A DNA stretch of 64,000 bases from Grammothele lineata (Eukaryota > Basidiomycota > Agaricomycetes > Polyporales > Polyporaceae), in contig NDFF03000173.1 of NCBI GenBank assembly GCA_002150815.3, positions 21,977-85,976 on the forward strand. The letters run 5' to 3'. Of the stretch, positions 40,844 to 52,551 are shown in pieces (the first letter of the stretch is position 1; the number at the start of each line of letters is the position of its first letter). The position numbers and the translations under genes were made by a program. The notes under the pieces are model-generated. The model saw only the letters and a program-made list of their open reading frames with translations, did not search any database and was not told the DNA's origin.

Positions 40844-43053
40844 TCATCTCCAGGTCCTGACTGGGACCCGTGAGGATTCGCCACCGCTGTTCGTCGGAGG
40901 CAGTCGCGATCGAGGGTATGCACGAGTCGCAGGCTCGGGAACGCCGAACCTGACGCGCGCAGAACTGGCTTTGACCGAGACGGTCTTCACCATGGGGCGC
41001 ATTGGGGCCGGAGGATCGAGGACACGCTCGGGGGTGCACTCCACGACAGAGACGACGCGCGAGCCTCCTCCGCCACGGAGGACGACGACCTCCCCGGGTT
41101 TGCGGCCGCCGAGGAAGGATAGTGGGGGTGACAAGTGGTGCAACCGTGATGGCGCGGTTATGGGTTTCTCGGACTCGACGTCACGGTGTTGGTCGCCAGC
41201 ATGAGGGACAGACCGCCCCGTGAGCTGCAGCAGTCGAGGGAGGCGGGACGGCCCCACGGGGAGAGGTGGAGGGGGCGCAGAAGCGTTGAGGCCGCTGACA
41301 ATAGAGGGGGATGGCGTTCCCTCCGACGGTGGGACGCGGCTCCGCGTGGAAGGATCGTCACGAGCGATGAGCGGCGTCTTCGGATTTCTCTCGCTCCCTG
41401 CGCACGTGGAGCGCGCGCCGTTGTTCGCGAGACCCGGCAAGTCCTGTCGGCCCAAATCCTGGGGAAGGGGCGATTTCGCGCACACGTTCTCGATAAACTC
41501 CAACGCAGCGGGGTCTGTGCGAACGACACGTACAAGCGCGTCCTCGACCTCAAGCGCTGCCTTCCCTGACTGCAATAGCGGCTGCACGCAGGCCCCAGCG
41601 TCCACACCCACATCGACACCCCGCAGGCCGTCCAAGTCCGGCAAAGGCTGGTAAGGCGGCGGAGGCTTGCGGGGAACACGGTGCGCACGCTCAGAGGAGC
41701 CGAAGAGGCGCTCGCGATCGGCCTTCGCGAACGAGATCGCCGGTGTGCGGCGGTGGCGTGTCCTCCCGTCTCTCACTCCCGCCCGCGTGCCACCAGAACT
41801 AGAGCTAGTGCGGGGGCCTGGGGCAGGTTTGGGGGGAAGAGGCGGCGGGGAGGGGGGTAGGGCGGGATTGAGGAGGAAGTCCCCGTCGGAGAGCCTCTTC
41901 GCTAGTACTGACGGGGAAACGTCGACGTCGTGCGGGCCCGGGGGCTTGGCCGTGTTGGTCTCGCCTGCTAAGACTGTCTTCGTGAGTGCGGCGCGGGGAG
42001 GAGTGGCCTTGGGCTTGGAGCCGAGTTCGCCCCGTACGGGCCGTCTTCTCAACGCCCGCCGGCGCATGACCATCCCGTCCCCGAGCGTGAGGAGCCCCTT
42101 CACCCGAGGACCTTTCCCCTGGCACCGAGGCTCCGCTGCGACTTCGAGGTGGCGGAGGTGGGTCTCGAGCTCTTGGATACGCGCCATGAGCTGTTGGGAG
42201 ATACGGTGGTCAAACGATGTGTTTCGACTAGGTGCGGATTCTAGAGTACATACCGCTGCGCAGGGCTCCTTTGGCGAGAAAATGTCCTCAACAGCCTCCG
42301 GAAGGGCCACCTCCGTACGCGTGATCTGTTTATTCTCGGGGATACCGCGGTCGATGGTCTGCGCGACGACGTTCTAAAATGCGAACGGAGGTCAGTGTTA
42401 TCGCGCGCAGTGGCTAGGGAGGAATGACCACCCACCTGAGTCAAAACGCCAACCTGCGGCAGCCTCTCGAGCTCCTCTGCGCGTTCCCCTTCGTCAGGCA
42501 AGGCCTCGACGAGGGCGTTCTGGTCCCGGTTCTGGTCTTGGCCGGAGTCCTGCATGGCGCCCCAGTATTGCGCAGCGTCGACGACCATGTCGTACACGTC
42601 GTCCAAGCACGCGTCGAGCGTCTCCGTGTGCGTCTGGTACTCCGGGTCGGCTCCAAGCCTCCTTTTGATCCCATTGTAGGGCAGCCAGGAGACCGCGACG
42701 ACGGGGAGAAGGAGCGCAAACGGCCAAAGCCTGGACAGGAGGGTGCAGATGAGCAAGATGGCAAAGATGGTAGGGGTAGTCGAGCAGAGGGAGCGGAAAG
42801 AAAGGAGCGTGGGGTACACATCTTCGACAACGGAAGACGAAGCCAAGGAGCGGCGCGGGAGGTACCTCCCCACAAACACACCCAGCACGATCGGCCCGGG
42901 AACGGCGCCCCAATGCATGTCGGTCGACGCGCAGAGGTAGCCAGAGCTGGAAGAAGAACAGGTCAACGTAAGGCCCGGTAGCACGCACAGACGACGGCGA
43001 TGACGAGGACTTATGAACCACGCCAGACCGTCCCCGCGCCCGCACAACGTCAT
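40844..43053 (-). CDS. Unrecognised membrane protein with coiled coil and proline-rich tail
   Basis: Minus strand; stop at 40844-40846. Start uncertain; I use ATG 43053 (MTLCGRGDGLAWF). Introns lie near 43000-42957 (possible), 42436-42375 and 42251-42192. The N-terminal part holds hydrophobic helices (PGPIVLGVFVGRYL; TIFAILLICTLLSRLWPFAL; LPVVAVSWLPYNGIKRR), then DPEYQTHTETLDACLDDVYD. After the splices comes LMARIQELETHLRHLE, a short coiled coil, and about 400 residues rich in Pro, Arg and Ser with PPPPYQPLPDL and VVLRGGGGSRVVSVVE. I do not recognise the family. The topology suggests an endomembrane-anchored scaffold with a long cytosolic tail, but that is inference. Confidence 0.6.
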
Positions 43054-43080
43054 CGTTCGTCGCGGTCTAGAACCCACAAC

Positions 43081-43100
43081 CGTACCGTACCGTACCGTAC
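43081..43100. repeat. Pentamer tandem repeat (CGTAC)4
   Basis: Four perfect CGTAC units in the upstream region of the minus-strand membrane protein gene. Confidence 0.9.
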
Positions 43101-44187
43101 CATATTGCGCCGCCGGTAGTCTGTCCGACCAGTGACACCAAGACGCCGCGTGTCCATGATGCGCACGAACAAGAATCCCTCCCTGGAACGGCACTGGGCG
43201 TGCAGAAGAACGAGCAGAGTGCACGTACGTACGAGTCTCGGGGGGAGAAAAAGAGATCCGCACGGACTCTCCGAGTTTACGGGGCCGATCTCGGATGGTT
43301 GAGTACTGAGGTTCAGGCCTCCGGGTCTCGAAGAACGCGTTCGGGTCCATGACCGGCCATATAGTACATGACACCGAGTCAGAATAAGTAATGCCTGGAA
43401 AGTGGTGATCAGTCGCGAAACCGGGATTGACAGATCGTGCCAATGACTCCAAGGCGGAGATGTGCATCAGGACTTACCAAAACTCATATTAGTCCACGAC
43501 TTTTACGTGGGCGGACCATATAGGATGGATTGGGGCTCGACAGAGACACGGAGACTCCTTCAAAGGAAGACTCAAGTTCCAGGAAGCTCAATCCGAGTCC
43601 GAGTCACCCGTGCATTCATGCACAGAACTTGACTTATGCGCGTTTTGCGTGAGTCGAGAAGTCGAGTTGCGGTAGATAGGGGCTGGGAATGCGTACTCCG
43701 ATCTGGTACTGGCAGGTCGCGCATTTCATGGAAGGATCGGAACTTCGAAGGGGTCGACGTCGAGGGAAAACAGCAAGCAGTGCCACGGCCGCCGTCATGG
43801 TCGAGTCAACGAAGAACCCGCACGTGCTGTGACGTCACGCGCACTTCCCACGCTGACTTCGAAGTTGAACGCGACTTCGACTCGGACGCGTCCGACTTGA
43901 AGCAAGCAAGTGATGCAGGATTGGGTACGACTATCCCCGCTCCGTGGCCCACGGCATCATTAACTTGAATGTTGAGCCGGTCCCGGGCGTCCGTCAGTCG
44001 GGCTGACAGCTGGCCCACTGGTGGTTCAAGCTCAAGTTCCGCCGAAGTTCAACGCGTTTCGTGTAAGTCGTCTTCAACGCTGGACCGTCATCGTGAACAG
44101 AATAATCATACTACACGCGCATTCCAGAGTAGACAAAACCCAACTGAAGTACCCATATAGATATTCTACAGACTGAGCACGGGCCCC
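43101..44187. other. Intergenic
   Basis: 5' region of the membrane protein gene and 3' region of the first DUF4246 gene. A TGACGTCA site lies at 43830-43837. No further gene recognised. Confidence 0.45.
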
Positions 44188-46007
44188 TCAGTGCTCGCAC
44201 ATATTGAACTCCATCTCGTACACCTCCTGGTTATGCTTCATCACGAATCCAGCGCGCTCCTTCATTAGATCCTGCCGATGCGCCTCTGCCTCTGCGCGAG
44301 TCATAAGCCCGCCCTTCGTGTACCCCGTGATCATGTCGAACAGCTCGACAGGCAACTTCTGCATTGCCGGCGCCTTGTCAACCTCGTCTAGAGCCCAGTC
44401 TGCTTGCTGCGGCGGTACGTCCGTCGTCGACAGTACCTTGATGTCCGGGTTCACGAGGAAGAAGCACAGGATCTTCCGCACCCCCGGCTTAGTCGGGTCC
44501 GCGAGCTCGAACGCGTCGACATGGTGCTGGTACACGTTCGGAAACGCCACGCACTTGTCCTCCTCCGCGACGATGTGCCCGAGCGGCTGGTGCATCGCGT
44601 CGTCCCCGCCAAACCCGTACACCACCCGGTACCCCTTGCTGTCGCCCTGCTCATACACCATCTCCGAGCCGTATTCGCCCTCCCCAACGACGACGCGGAA
44701 GTCAAGGCGCGACTCGGTGATGTTCTCGCACCCGTAATAGTACAAGCCCGTCGCGACAATGCGCTCGTTCGCCATCCCCTCGACGTGCCACGAGCCCCCC
44801 GGATACTTCGGGTTCTCCGGGGTGAGGACGATGTCCGCGAGCTTGACGACCACCTGGATCGTCGAGCCCTTGAGCGGGAACGGGGGTACCTCGGGGATAG
44901 CATCTGAGGAGAACGGCAAGGGGTCGGGCACGACCGGCCAGTGGTGCTCGCGCTCCCAGGCGTCGTACAGCCTCTCGTACTCCCGATGGTCGCAGTCCCG
45001 CGTCCACCGCGGCGCCTCGGGCACGCCGTCCGTGGTCGGGTACCACTCGTAAGGGTCGACCTTGATGGCGAGCGGACGGGGCGGGGCGACGGCGTCCGCG
45101 ATGACGCGCTCGAACAGCGGGACGAAGCGCGCGAGGATGGCGGGGACGGAGGCGTAGAGCGCGCGGTGGCGCGAGGGGTGGAGGTTGTTGATGTAGCCTA
45201 GGGGTTTGACCTCGCCCGAGGAGGAGACGGCGAAGTCAGTCGGGAGCCATTGGTACTTGTGGGAGATGGCGAAGTCGGCGTATTCGTCCTTCATGTCGGG
45301 GCGGAGGGCGGTGTAGGCTTCGTCTGTGATGACCTTGGGTGAGTCGGAGCCGGGCGCGCGGACAAGGCTCTCGCCTATGCGGAGGCAGTAGAGAGACGGG
45401 TGGACGAGGTCAAGCACTTGCTTGTTCGACCCGGGGTGCCAGTCCTTCTCCTCTTCAGGGACGTCCTCGAGGACGGACACCGCGCGCACGAGGTCCTCCT
45501 TGAGCGAGGGCGCGATGAGGGAGCGCGACTCGTACACACCTCTAATCGAGGTCGCCTGCAACGTATGGCAATATTCAAGTCAGCTTGCGCTCAGCGTGCA
45601 AATCCAGGACGCGCGGAACTCACAAAGATCCCCGTCTCCTCGTCGCGCCTCCCCGCCTCATACTTCAGCTCCTCGACAATGTAGTTGAGCTGCGCCTCCG
45701 AGATCGGCTCACGTGGCCACGGCTTCGCTCTGTGGTCCCCATCGTCCGTCTCCATCACCTCCTGCGTCCTCTTCTCCCCGCCCCAGAACCGCTCCACCAT
45801 CTCTCGGTCGTTCTCGACGATCTCCGCCCGCCACTTCGCGACGATCGCGGGGTCGCGCACCTTCTCCCACCACAAGGGCTTCGCGCGGATCTTGCCCGAG
45901 TAGAAGCGCATGCGGAGCTCGACGAGCGTGATGGGCGGGAAGTCGTTGAAGTCGAACGGGGTGGGGAACTTGCGAGTTCCGGTGCCGGATTTGGAGGTGT
46001 CTGTCAT
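44188..46007 (-). CDS. DUF4246 protein 1
   Basis: Two exons: 46007-45624 and 45555-44188, intron in phase 0; 583 residues. The N-terminal exon reads FDFNDFPPITLVELRMRFYS, WWEKVRDPAIVAKWRAEI and ISEAQLNYIVEELKYEA; the second exon holds GVYESRSLIAPSLKEDL, QWLPTDFAVSSSGEVKPLGY, INNLHPSRHRALYASVPAIL and the conserved C-terminal core. In that core GGSWHVEGMANERI (H about 385, E about 387), YQHHVDAFEL (H about 472-473) and GVRKILCFFLV (R about 488) form an H-x-E...H...R arrangement like Fe(II)/2-oxoglutarate oxygenases; this is my inference from spacing. DUF4246 is mostly fungal and uncharacterised. First of four paralogues in 16 kb. Confidence 0.87.
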
Positions 46008-46160
46008 GTCGGATTCGATAGTCGAGGAGGCGTCGGATCTAGTGTCGTCAATTGAGTCCTAGCAGCAAAGGCCCGGGGGACCGGTGAAGAGGTCGTAAGC
46101 GGCTCTCAAGGGCAACCTGTGGGGCGCGAGCGTTGTGGGGAACGTTCACCACAGCCCATG
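46008..46160. other. 5' leader region of DUF4246 gene 1
   Basis: Sequence between the ATG and the TATA box of DUF4246 gene 1; no separate feature. Confidence 0.4.
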
Positions 46161-46366
46161 ACTTTTATATGGCACATCCCGCCGCCACCGTCCGGCGTCG
46201 AGCGGATATGTACGGAAAACGCATGGTCTTCACCGCAGCCGAAGGCGATCGGACGTGCTGATCGACGGCAAGCTTGGCGCACCGCCGCACAGCCTCCCCG
46301 CCCCCATCAGCCCGACGGTTTCCATATTTGGATGATTCCCGCCTCACGGGATGCGCGCCCCCCAGC
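46161..46366 (-). promoter_or_regulatory. Promoter of DUF4246 gene 1 with two conserved blocks
   Basis: On the minus strand: ATATAAAAGT at 46170-46161 (TATA); proximal block 46224-46181 (TGCGTTTTCCGTACATATCC, then CGACGCCGGACGGTGGCGG); distal block about 46366-46285 (CCGTGAGGCGGGA, then ATGGAAACCGTCGGGCTGAT and GGCGGGGAGGCTGTGC). Both blocks recur in the same order upstream of DUF4246 gene 3. Confidence 0.65.
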
Positions 46367-46984
46367 TTCTATGGATCTGCTTGCTGTTTGACGTGACACA
46401 AAATGACTACCTGCAGCAGCTCGAGTCACTTCGAAGAGGCTGGGTATAGAAGTGGCCACGCCGGGCACACGAGGCTCGATTCCTGAGTCCCATGCGTTCG
46501 AGCGCGAGACGACTGTCGCCGACGTAACCGGTCTCGTCACGACGGGATAAGTGCGCCTCACATACGCGCCCGTATCGCACCCCTCCTCATGCGCGAAGTT
46601 GACGCCCTGCATAACCGTGCACGCCAAACTGTGCATCTGCTGCAGCGCAGAGTTCCTGCAAGATAATGGACGTACGAGGTAGTAGAATACGTCCAAACTC
46701 GTCCTTGAGCTTGACCATCCATCCCATCAGCCTTCTGGGGTGGTTGATGAGGGTCCCGAGAGGCCGGAAAGTTGGAGAGCCATGCTTAAGGTATGCGCGG
46801 AGTCATGGCGCATGCGCGAGGAACGTCCTGACTGGATGCGAAAGTGTCTAAGAGAGTGTGTGCATGTTAGAGTCAAGGGTACGTACTTCATTCGGAGCTT
46901 GGAGGACAGGCCAGCCAGTTCGAGTGCTAAATCAACTAAATGAACGGGTCTACGTGAACTGCGAAGCTGCTGGGTTCTCTGCCA
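46367..46984. other. Intergenic between DUF4246 genes 1 and 2
   Basis: No gene recognised; 3' flank of gene 2. Confidence 0.45.
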
Positions 46985-48790
46985 TCAGTGCTCGCACATG
47001 TCGAACTCCATCTCATACATCTCCTCGTTATGCTTCATCACGAACCGAGCCCTTTCCTCCATCAACCTCTCCCGGTGCTCCTCAGCCTCTTCCCGACTCA
47101 TCAAGCCGCTCGACGCATACCCCGCAATCATGTCGAACAGTTCTGGAGGGATACTCTCCATCCCCGGCGCACGCCCCAGTTGCTCCAGAGCCCAGTCCAC
47201 CTGCTGGGGCGGCACGTCCGCCGTCGACAATATCCGTATGTCCGGGTCGACCAGGAAAAAGCACAGGATCTTCCTGACCCCAGGCCTAGTGGGGTCTGCG
47301 AGCTCAAACGCGTCCACCCTGTGCTGGTACGCGTTCGGGAACGCGACGCACTTGTCCTCCTCTGCGACGATGTGCCCGAGTGGCTGCTGCATATTATCCC
47401 CTTTCCCGAACCCGTACACGACGCGGTAGCCTTTGCTGTCGCTTTGCTCGTACCGGAGGTCCATCCCCTCGTTCCCGGTGCCAACGACGGTCCGGAAGTC
47501 GAGCCGCGACTCGGTGATGTTCGAGCATGCGTAGTAGTACAGGCCGGTAGCGACGATGCGCTCGTTCGCCATACCCTCGACGTGCCACGAGCCTCCTGGG
47601 TATCGCGGGTTCTCCGGGGTGAGGACGATGGTGGCGAGCTTGACGATCACCTGGATAGTCTTGCCTGCGAGGGCGAACCGTGGGACCTCTGGGACCGCAG
47701 ATGACGAGAAGGGTGCGGGGTCGGGAACGCGCGGCCAATGGTACTTGCTATCCCACTCCTTGTAGCGATCAAGGAACTCTTCGAGTGTGTATCTCCCCGA
47801 CGACCACTGAGGTCTGGGCTCCGCAGGAGGGTCGTACCAATTGAACGGGTCGACGTGGACTGCAAGGGGTCGTGGAGGTGCAGCAGCATCGGCGAGCACG
47901 CGCTCAAACAGAGGAACAAAGCGCGCGAGGATGGAGGAGATGGATGCGTAGAGCGAGCGGTGGCGGATCGGATGCAGATTGTTGATGTACGCCTTGGGCC
48001 CGACGTCGCCGGATTGAGAGACGGTGAAGTCTGTCGGGAGCCACTGATACTTCTTGGAAACGGCAAAGTCGCTAGGCTCGAGCTGTATGTCTGGACGCAG
48101 CGCAACGTAGGTCTCGTTCGTGAGCACTTCGAGCGTTTCGGAGCCGGGTCCGCGGATGGGGCTCTCGCCTATGCGGAGGCAGTAGAGCGAAGGGTGGACG
48201 AGGTCGAGGACTTGTTTATTCGAGCCGGGGTGCCAATCTTTCTCCTCTTCAGGGACGTCCTCGAGGACGGAAACCGCGCGTACGAGATCCTCTTTGAGCG
48301 AAGGCGCGATGAGCGAGCGTGACTCGTATACGCCCAGAATCGAGGTTGCCTGCGAAATGTGGTACTCAAAGTCAGTTCGCGCTCCACATACATCTCCTTA
48401 GCGTATGAGACTCACGACGATACCCGTCTCCTCGTCGCGTTTCCCGGCCTCATACTTGAGTTCCTCAAAGACGTAGTCGAGCTGCGCCTCCGACATCCGC
48501 TCGCGCGGCCACGGCTTCGCCCGCTTCTCCCCATCCACCGTCTCTATCACCTCTTCCATCCACTTCTCCCCACCCCAAAACCGTTCCACCATCTCCCTGT
48601 CGTTCTCGACGATCTCCGCCCGCCACTTCTCGACAATCATGGGGTCGTGCACCTTCTCCCACCAGAGGGGTTTGGCGCGGATCTTGCCCGAGTAGAAGCG
48701 CATGCGGAGCTCGACGAGCGTGATAGGCTCGAAGGCGTTGAAGCGGAACGGGGAAGGGAACTTCCTACGAGCCTTGTTATTGGCTGCCAT
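46985..48790 (-). CDS. DUF4246 protein 2
   Basis: Two exons: 48790-48416 and 48349-46985, phase 0; 579 residues. Start ATG 48790 (MAANNKARRKFPSPFRFN) aligned with copy 1. The same blocks as copy 1 are present, including GGSWHVEGMANERI, AYQHRVDAFELADP and GVRKILCFFLVDP, so the putative H-x-E...H...R site is intact. Copies 1 and 2 are in tandem on the minus strand. The shorter N-terminus lacks the acidic SDYDE-type leader of copy 3. No signal peptide, so probably cytosolic. Confidence 0.87.
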
Positions 48791-48887
48791 ATCCGTTTGG
48801 ATAGCGATCAGTAGTACGATAGTAGGGGAGTGTGGGTGGTGGGGCTTCAAAGGCGATTGGGGTGGCCGTTCATCCCTCCGAGGCCGT

Positions 48888-48934
48888 TATATACAGGGAG
48901 GAAACGGGCTTACGCGGATCTGGACGGAAAACAC
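48888..48934 (-). promoter_or_regulatory. Promoter of DUF4246 gene 2, single conserved block
   Basis: Minus strand: TATATAA at about 48895-48888 and, further upstream, GTGTTTTCCGTCCAGATCCG (48934-48915), matching the proximal block of genes 1 and 3. The distal block is not seen. Confidence 0.5.
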
Positions 48935-49200
48935 GAGTGTGTGCCTCGTGGCAGCTTGTACTGCACAGCCTCTTCATCCCTCTGGAAGGGGAGCACAAAC
49001 GTCTGTCCAGTCGCTTTGCCTTACCATGTTCAAGCCATCATGGCAGACTGACAATAAACCGTCATTCATTGTCCTCAAGCTAGCCTGTGTGCGAGAGATC
49101 CGGTAAGACAAGCAATGGAAGACGGCTGCAGACGTACAATACACATATTTCAAACCTCACCCAACCCCTCCCCCACGCACCCCTCCCCTCAGCTCATCCC
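48935..49200. other. Intergenic
   Basis: Spacer between the DUF4246 gene 2 promoter and the 3' end of the GTPase gene. The last part is pyrimidine-rich; no gene. Confidence 0.4.
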
Positions 49201-51448
49201 TCAGCCCATAAACGTCGCCTCCAACCCCGCCCCACCGCCCATCTCCTCGTCCACATCCACCTCCATCCCCGGCACCCTATGCCCCCTCGTCGCCCTCTCC
49301 GCCCTCTTCGCCGCCTGCCTCGCCTTCTTCGCCTCCCTCTTCAACACCCGCCGCCCGAGCGGGTTCGCCCCGGCCATCGCCCGCCTCGCGCCCTCCTCGA
49401 CCTCCGCGTCGCGCGAGCGCCGTAGGCGTTTGGGCGCGTGCGGGCGGATGCCGTCGCGGTCGCTCACCATAACGGAAGAGGCGGAGATGGGGGAGACACA
49501 GCTGAGGACGGAGGGGCTCCGGGAGCGTTTGCGCGGGACGCGGGGTGCGAGGTCGTCCGATTCCATTTGGCGCCCGTCTTCGTCCATCTCTTCTTCTTCG
49601 GCCCCTGGGGTTCCTTCGGTGTCCATCGCGTCTCCCTCTCCCTCTTCCGCCCCTTCCACGCCCGCGCCTGCACCGGAACCGCCGAACGCCCCGGCGTCCG
49701 CAGCCCCAAACAGCCCATCAAGCGTGAACGCGGGCGCGAAGCTCGCCACGATCTGCGCCTGCCCCACGGCCTCTGCCCCGGGGGCGACCTGTGCGCCGTC
49801 GGTGCCGGGCACGGTCGAGGGCACGAGGGAGGGGTGCGTGTGGGGAGGGGCGGAGAAGTAGGGGATCTTTTGGTGGTTCCAGTCGGTGAGGATTTGCCGG
49901 GCGGAGGCGAGGATGTCGGGGGTGCCGCCCTGTGTGAGTGTGGGTGTGTGTGAGTGGGCGGTTGAGTGTACGAGAGGGAGGTGAGGATGGGAAGGAGGGG
50001 GGAGAGGAGGGGAGGGATGCGGACCTTTCCGAGACGGCCTGCGGTGAGCGCGACCATTGTCAGGAACTCGAGGGTCGAGGAGAAGTCCTCGACGTGATAG
50101 AGCTTCTTCAGCGTCGCCAGGTCCGTCCGCGCCACGATCTCCTCCACTATATGCCAACATCAGAACGCGCCTCCGGGTACATGCGCACGCGCATACACGC
50201 ACCGATGACGATGGGGTCCTCGATATCCTCGACTTTGACGACGTTGCGGAGGAGGACGTTGCCTTTCCGACGGCCTTTGCCGTCGTCGAAGTCGTCATCG
50301 TCAAAGACGACACCGGGCGAATCGATGATTTTCAGCCCACGCTCGAGTTGGACTGTCTGGAGCTCCTTGGTGTGGCCTGGCTGAGCGGCGACTGCGCAGA
50401 CCTGTGTGAATGGTTGTTAGTAAAGTCCGATCCTGAGTCGCCTTTCTTGATCATATGCGTGAGGGCATAGAATGTTAGGTCGCTCGCGAATGGCCACTAC
50501 GGGGGTATGCTCCATGGCCCCCCGTTCACCTGACCCACATGCACAAGTGATCGCGTGTGGGCCTTACTCACCTTTGAACGCTTTAGCGAATTGATGAGAC
50601 TGCTCTTTCCGACGTTTGGGTAGCCGACAATGCCGACAGTGATGCTCTGAGCCGCGGGTTTGTACGCCTTGAGCAATCGCACTAACGCCGGTGCCGTAGA
50701 CGAAGACAGGTTTGTTCTCTGATGAGAGCTCGCGGACTTGAAGGGCAGTGTGGGGGTCGAGTGGCGGAGGTACTTCAGCCACTCCTGCGCGTTCTCGCGG
50801 GGGATGAGGTCTGCCTCCCTCTCAGCTCCCATGCATCCTCCAGGAAGTGGAAACCTAAGGGACAAACGCACCGACTTTGTTCAAAACGAAGACAAGCCGC
50901 TTGCCCTCGCTCTCCCGGCGACGCACCTCCTCCTCCACGAGCCTGCTCCTGCATCCTTCCGGATCGCGCGCATCGAGGACGAGGACGACGATGTCGCTCT
51001 CGTCGATGACCTTGTGCAGCGCGCGGATGTAGTGCCTGCGGAGCTGCTCCTTGGTCTTGGGCGCACTTGTGGACGAGGATGGGTCGGCGGTGTAGGCTTC
51101 GTCGTCGATTGCGGAGGAGGATGCGGCGAGGGCGGCGAGGGAGGAGAGGGTGGGTTCCGAGGCCATTTGGGCGTCCGGGTCGAGACGCGGAGGCTGCTCG
51201 TCCGGAATGGTACCGGTGAGCCGAGGAGATGGCTTAAAGGCTCAAGGGGGACTCACCGGCTGTGCGTGGTGCTTTCCCGCATTGCGGGCCTTGAGACTAG
51301 GGAGACGAGGGACACCGGGGTCCTTCTTGAGCTCTGCAGGATTGATCAGCGACCTCTCGATCGGGGCACGATGGGCGGCGGGGCTGACTGGATTTCGCAG
51401 GGACGTCGAGCTTGCGGTGTTCTGGCGGCAGATGAGCAGCTGGCGCAT
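49201..51448 (-). CDS. NUG1: Nug1/Grn1-like nucleolar GTPase (60S ribosome biogenesis)
   Basis: Minus strand, stop 49201-49203; about seven exons. I start at ATG 51448 ([14 protein letters not shown]), with low confidence. [19 protein letters not shown] is the family's DPGxP block. Then the circularly permuted GTPase: [31 protein letters not shown] (G4, NKxD), [20 protein letters not shown] (G1), [22 protein letters not shown] (G3). A Gly-rich acidic insert and a C-terminal Lys/Arg coil ([20 protein letters not shown], nucleolar targeting) follow. The family acts in 60S pre-ribosome maturation and export. It and the P450 gene separate the minus-strand and plus-strand DUF4246 pairs. Confidence 0.85.
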
Positions 51449-52551
51449 ACCGAAGCATCACACGCACTGTTTCGTGCCATCGTTGCGGACGTCGTGGAGG
51501 TGGATAGAGACGGAGGATGCGATTGCTTTCGACAAGATTGCAGCGGCGGATCCGAGGCAAACGTTTTTCTCCTGTGCGCTGACCCTAGCCTAGGGTCAAA
51601 TATCCGAGCATCTCGGACAACGACCTGGGCCTGCTTCCAACCCCCACCTAGTATTCTGTCCAAACTCATCGCTTTCATGTCTGACCATGTTCTTGGCCAT
51701 TGCATTGCCCCCTTTGTGACCATCATTTCCGAAATATGCGTTGGGATATGGTATGACTTCGCCGGCGTCAGTGAGTCTTCGGCCCAATGAGTCTTCCTGT
51801 AACTCTAAGCTAATGACAATGTAGCCCACGGTTGCACGGAACATCTGTGTTCATGCTGCTGCAGAAGGACGCCTCTCGAGATAGATGCGAGCGAGCGGGA
51901 GTCCCTTATCAGGCACGCTCAACCAACCGCGCAACCTCCCATGTCCAAACCATCTGGTGCTGAGAGCTGAGCAGGCGGGGGAAGGTGGAAGGTGTATGGG
52001 TCTCGTATTATCCGTGTTCTTTGCTATCGTGAGTACCGTATCTACACCCCTTGCCGTGTTGAGCCTGGCGTCTCATCCGCGTTCGAACAAAGCATGGTCG
52101 CTCTGTGTATCAACATCGTTCAGTGTTACCGTTCTCGTCGTCTCGGTTCCCGACTCTTATACTTTCTCCACGCACAAATGTACTATTTATCCCCCTCATC
52201 ATCTCAAGTCTGTATTCAAGCGAGCACAGCGTGCTAGTGATCTCCGGGGTTGGCCTGGAAGCCTGCCATTCCTCCAACTGATGGGATCTGTTATGAAGCC
52301 ATTCCTAACCAATCAATCTTCAATGCGTACCGCTAAAGAGCCTCGATGGGTATATGTTGAGAGAGCTTCGGCTGTAACAAGACACCTTACCGCATACGTC
52401 TTGATCTCCTTTCGGTACCAGCTGACCCAGCACGTCAAGTCGGGCTTGCACGGTGAGTGTGAACCTTGTTGCTAATAGCGCTCTTTGTGGTGGGGCCTTC
52501 AAATAGACGCTTCTCGTTCCTCCACGTCTTGTCCATATCCACTTTCGAGCC
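51449..52551. other. Intergenic between GTPase and P450 genes
   Basis: Upstream parts of both divergent genes. An open plus-strand frame at 51885-52475 has no recognisable domain and no typical intron pattern; I do not call it. N-terminal coding exons of the GTPase could extend into 51449-51560. Confidence 0.4.

Noticed and set aside
51885..52475. Open frame of 196 codons before the P450
   Set aside because: No domain, no signal peptide, no homology to neighbours, and many mutually exclusive frames there. Likely chance.
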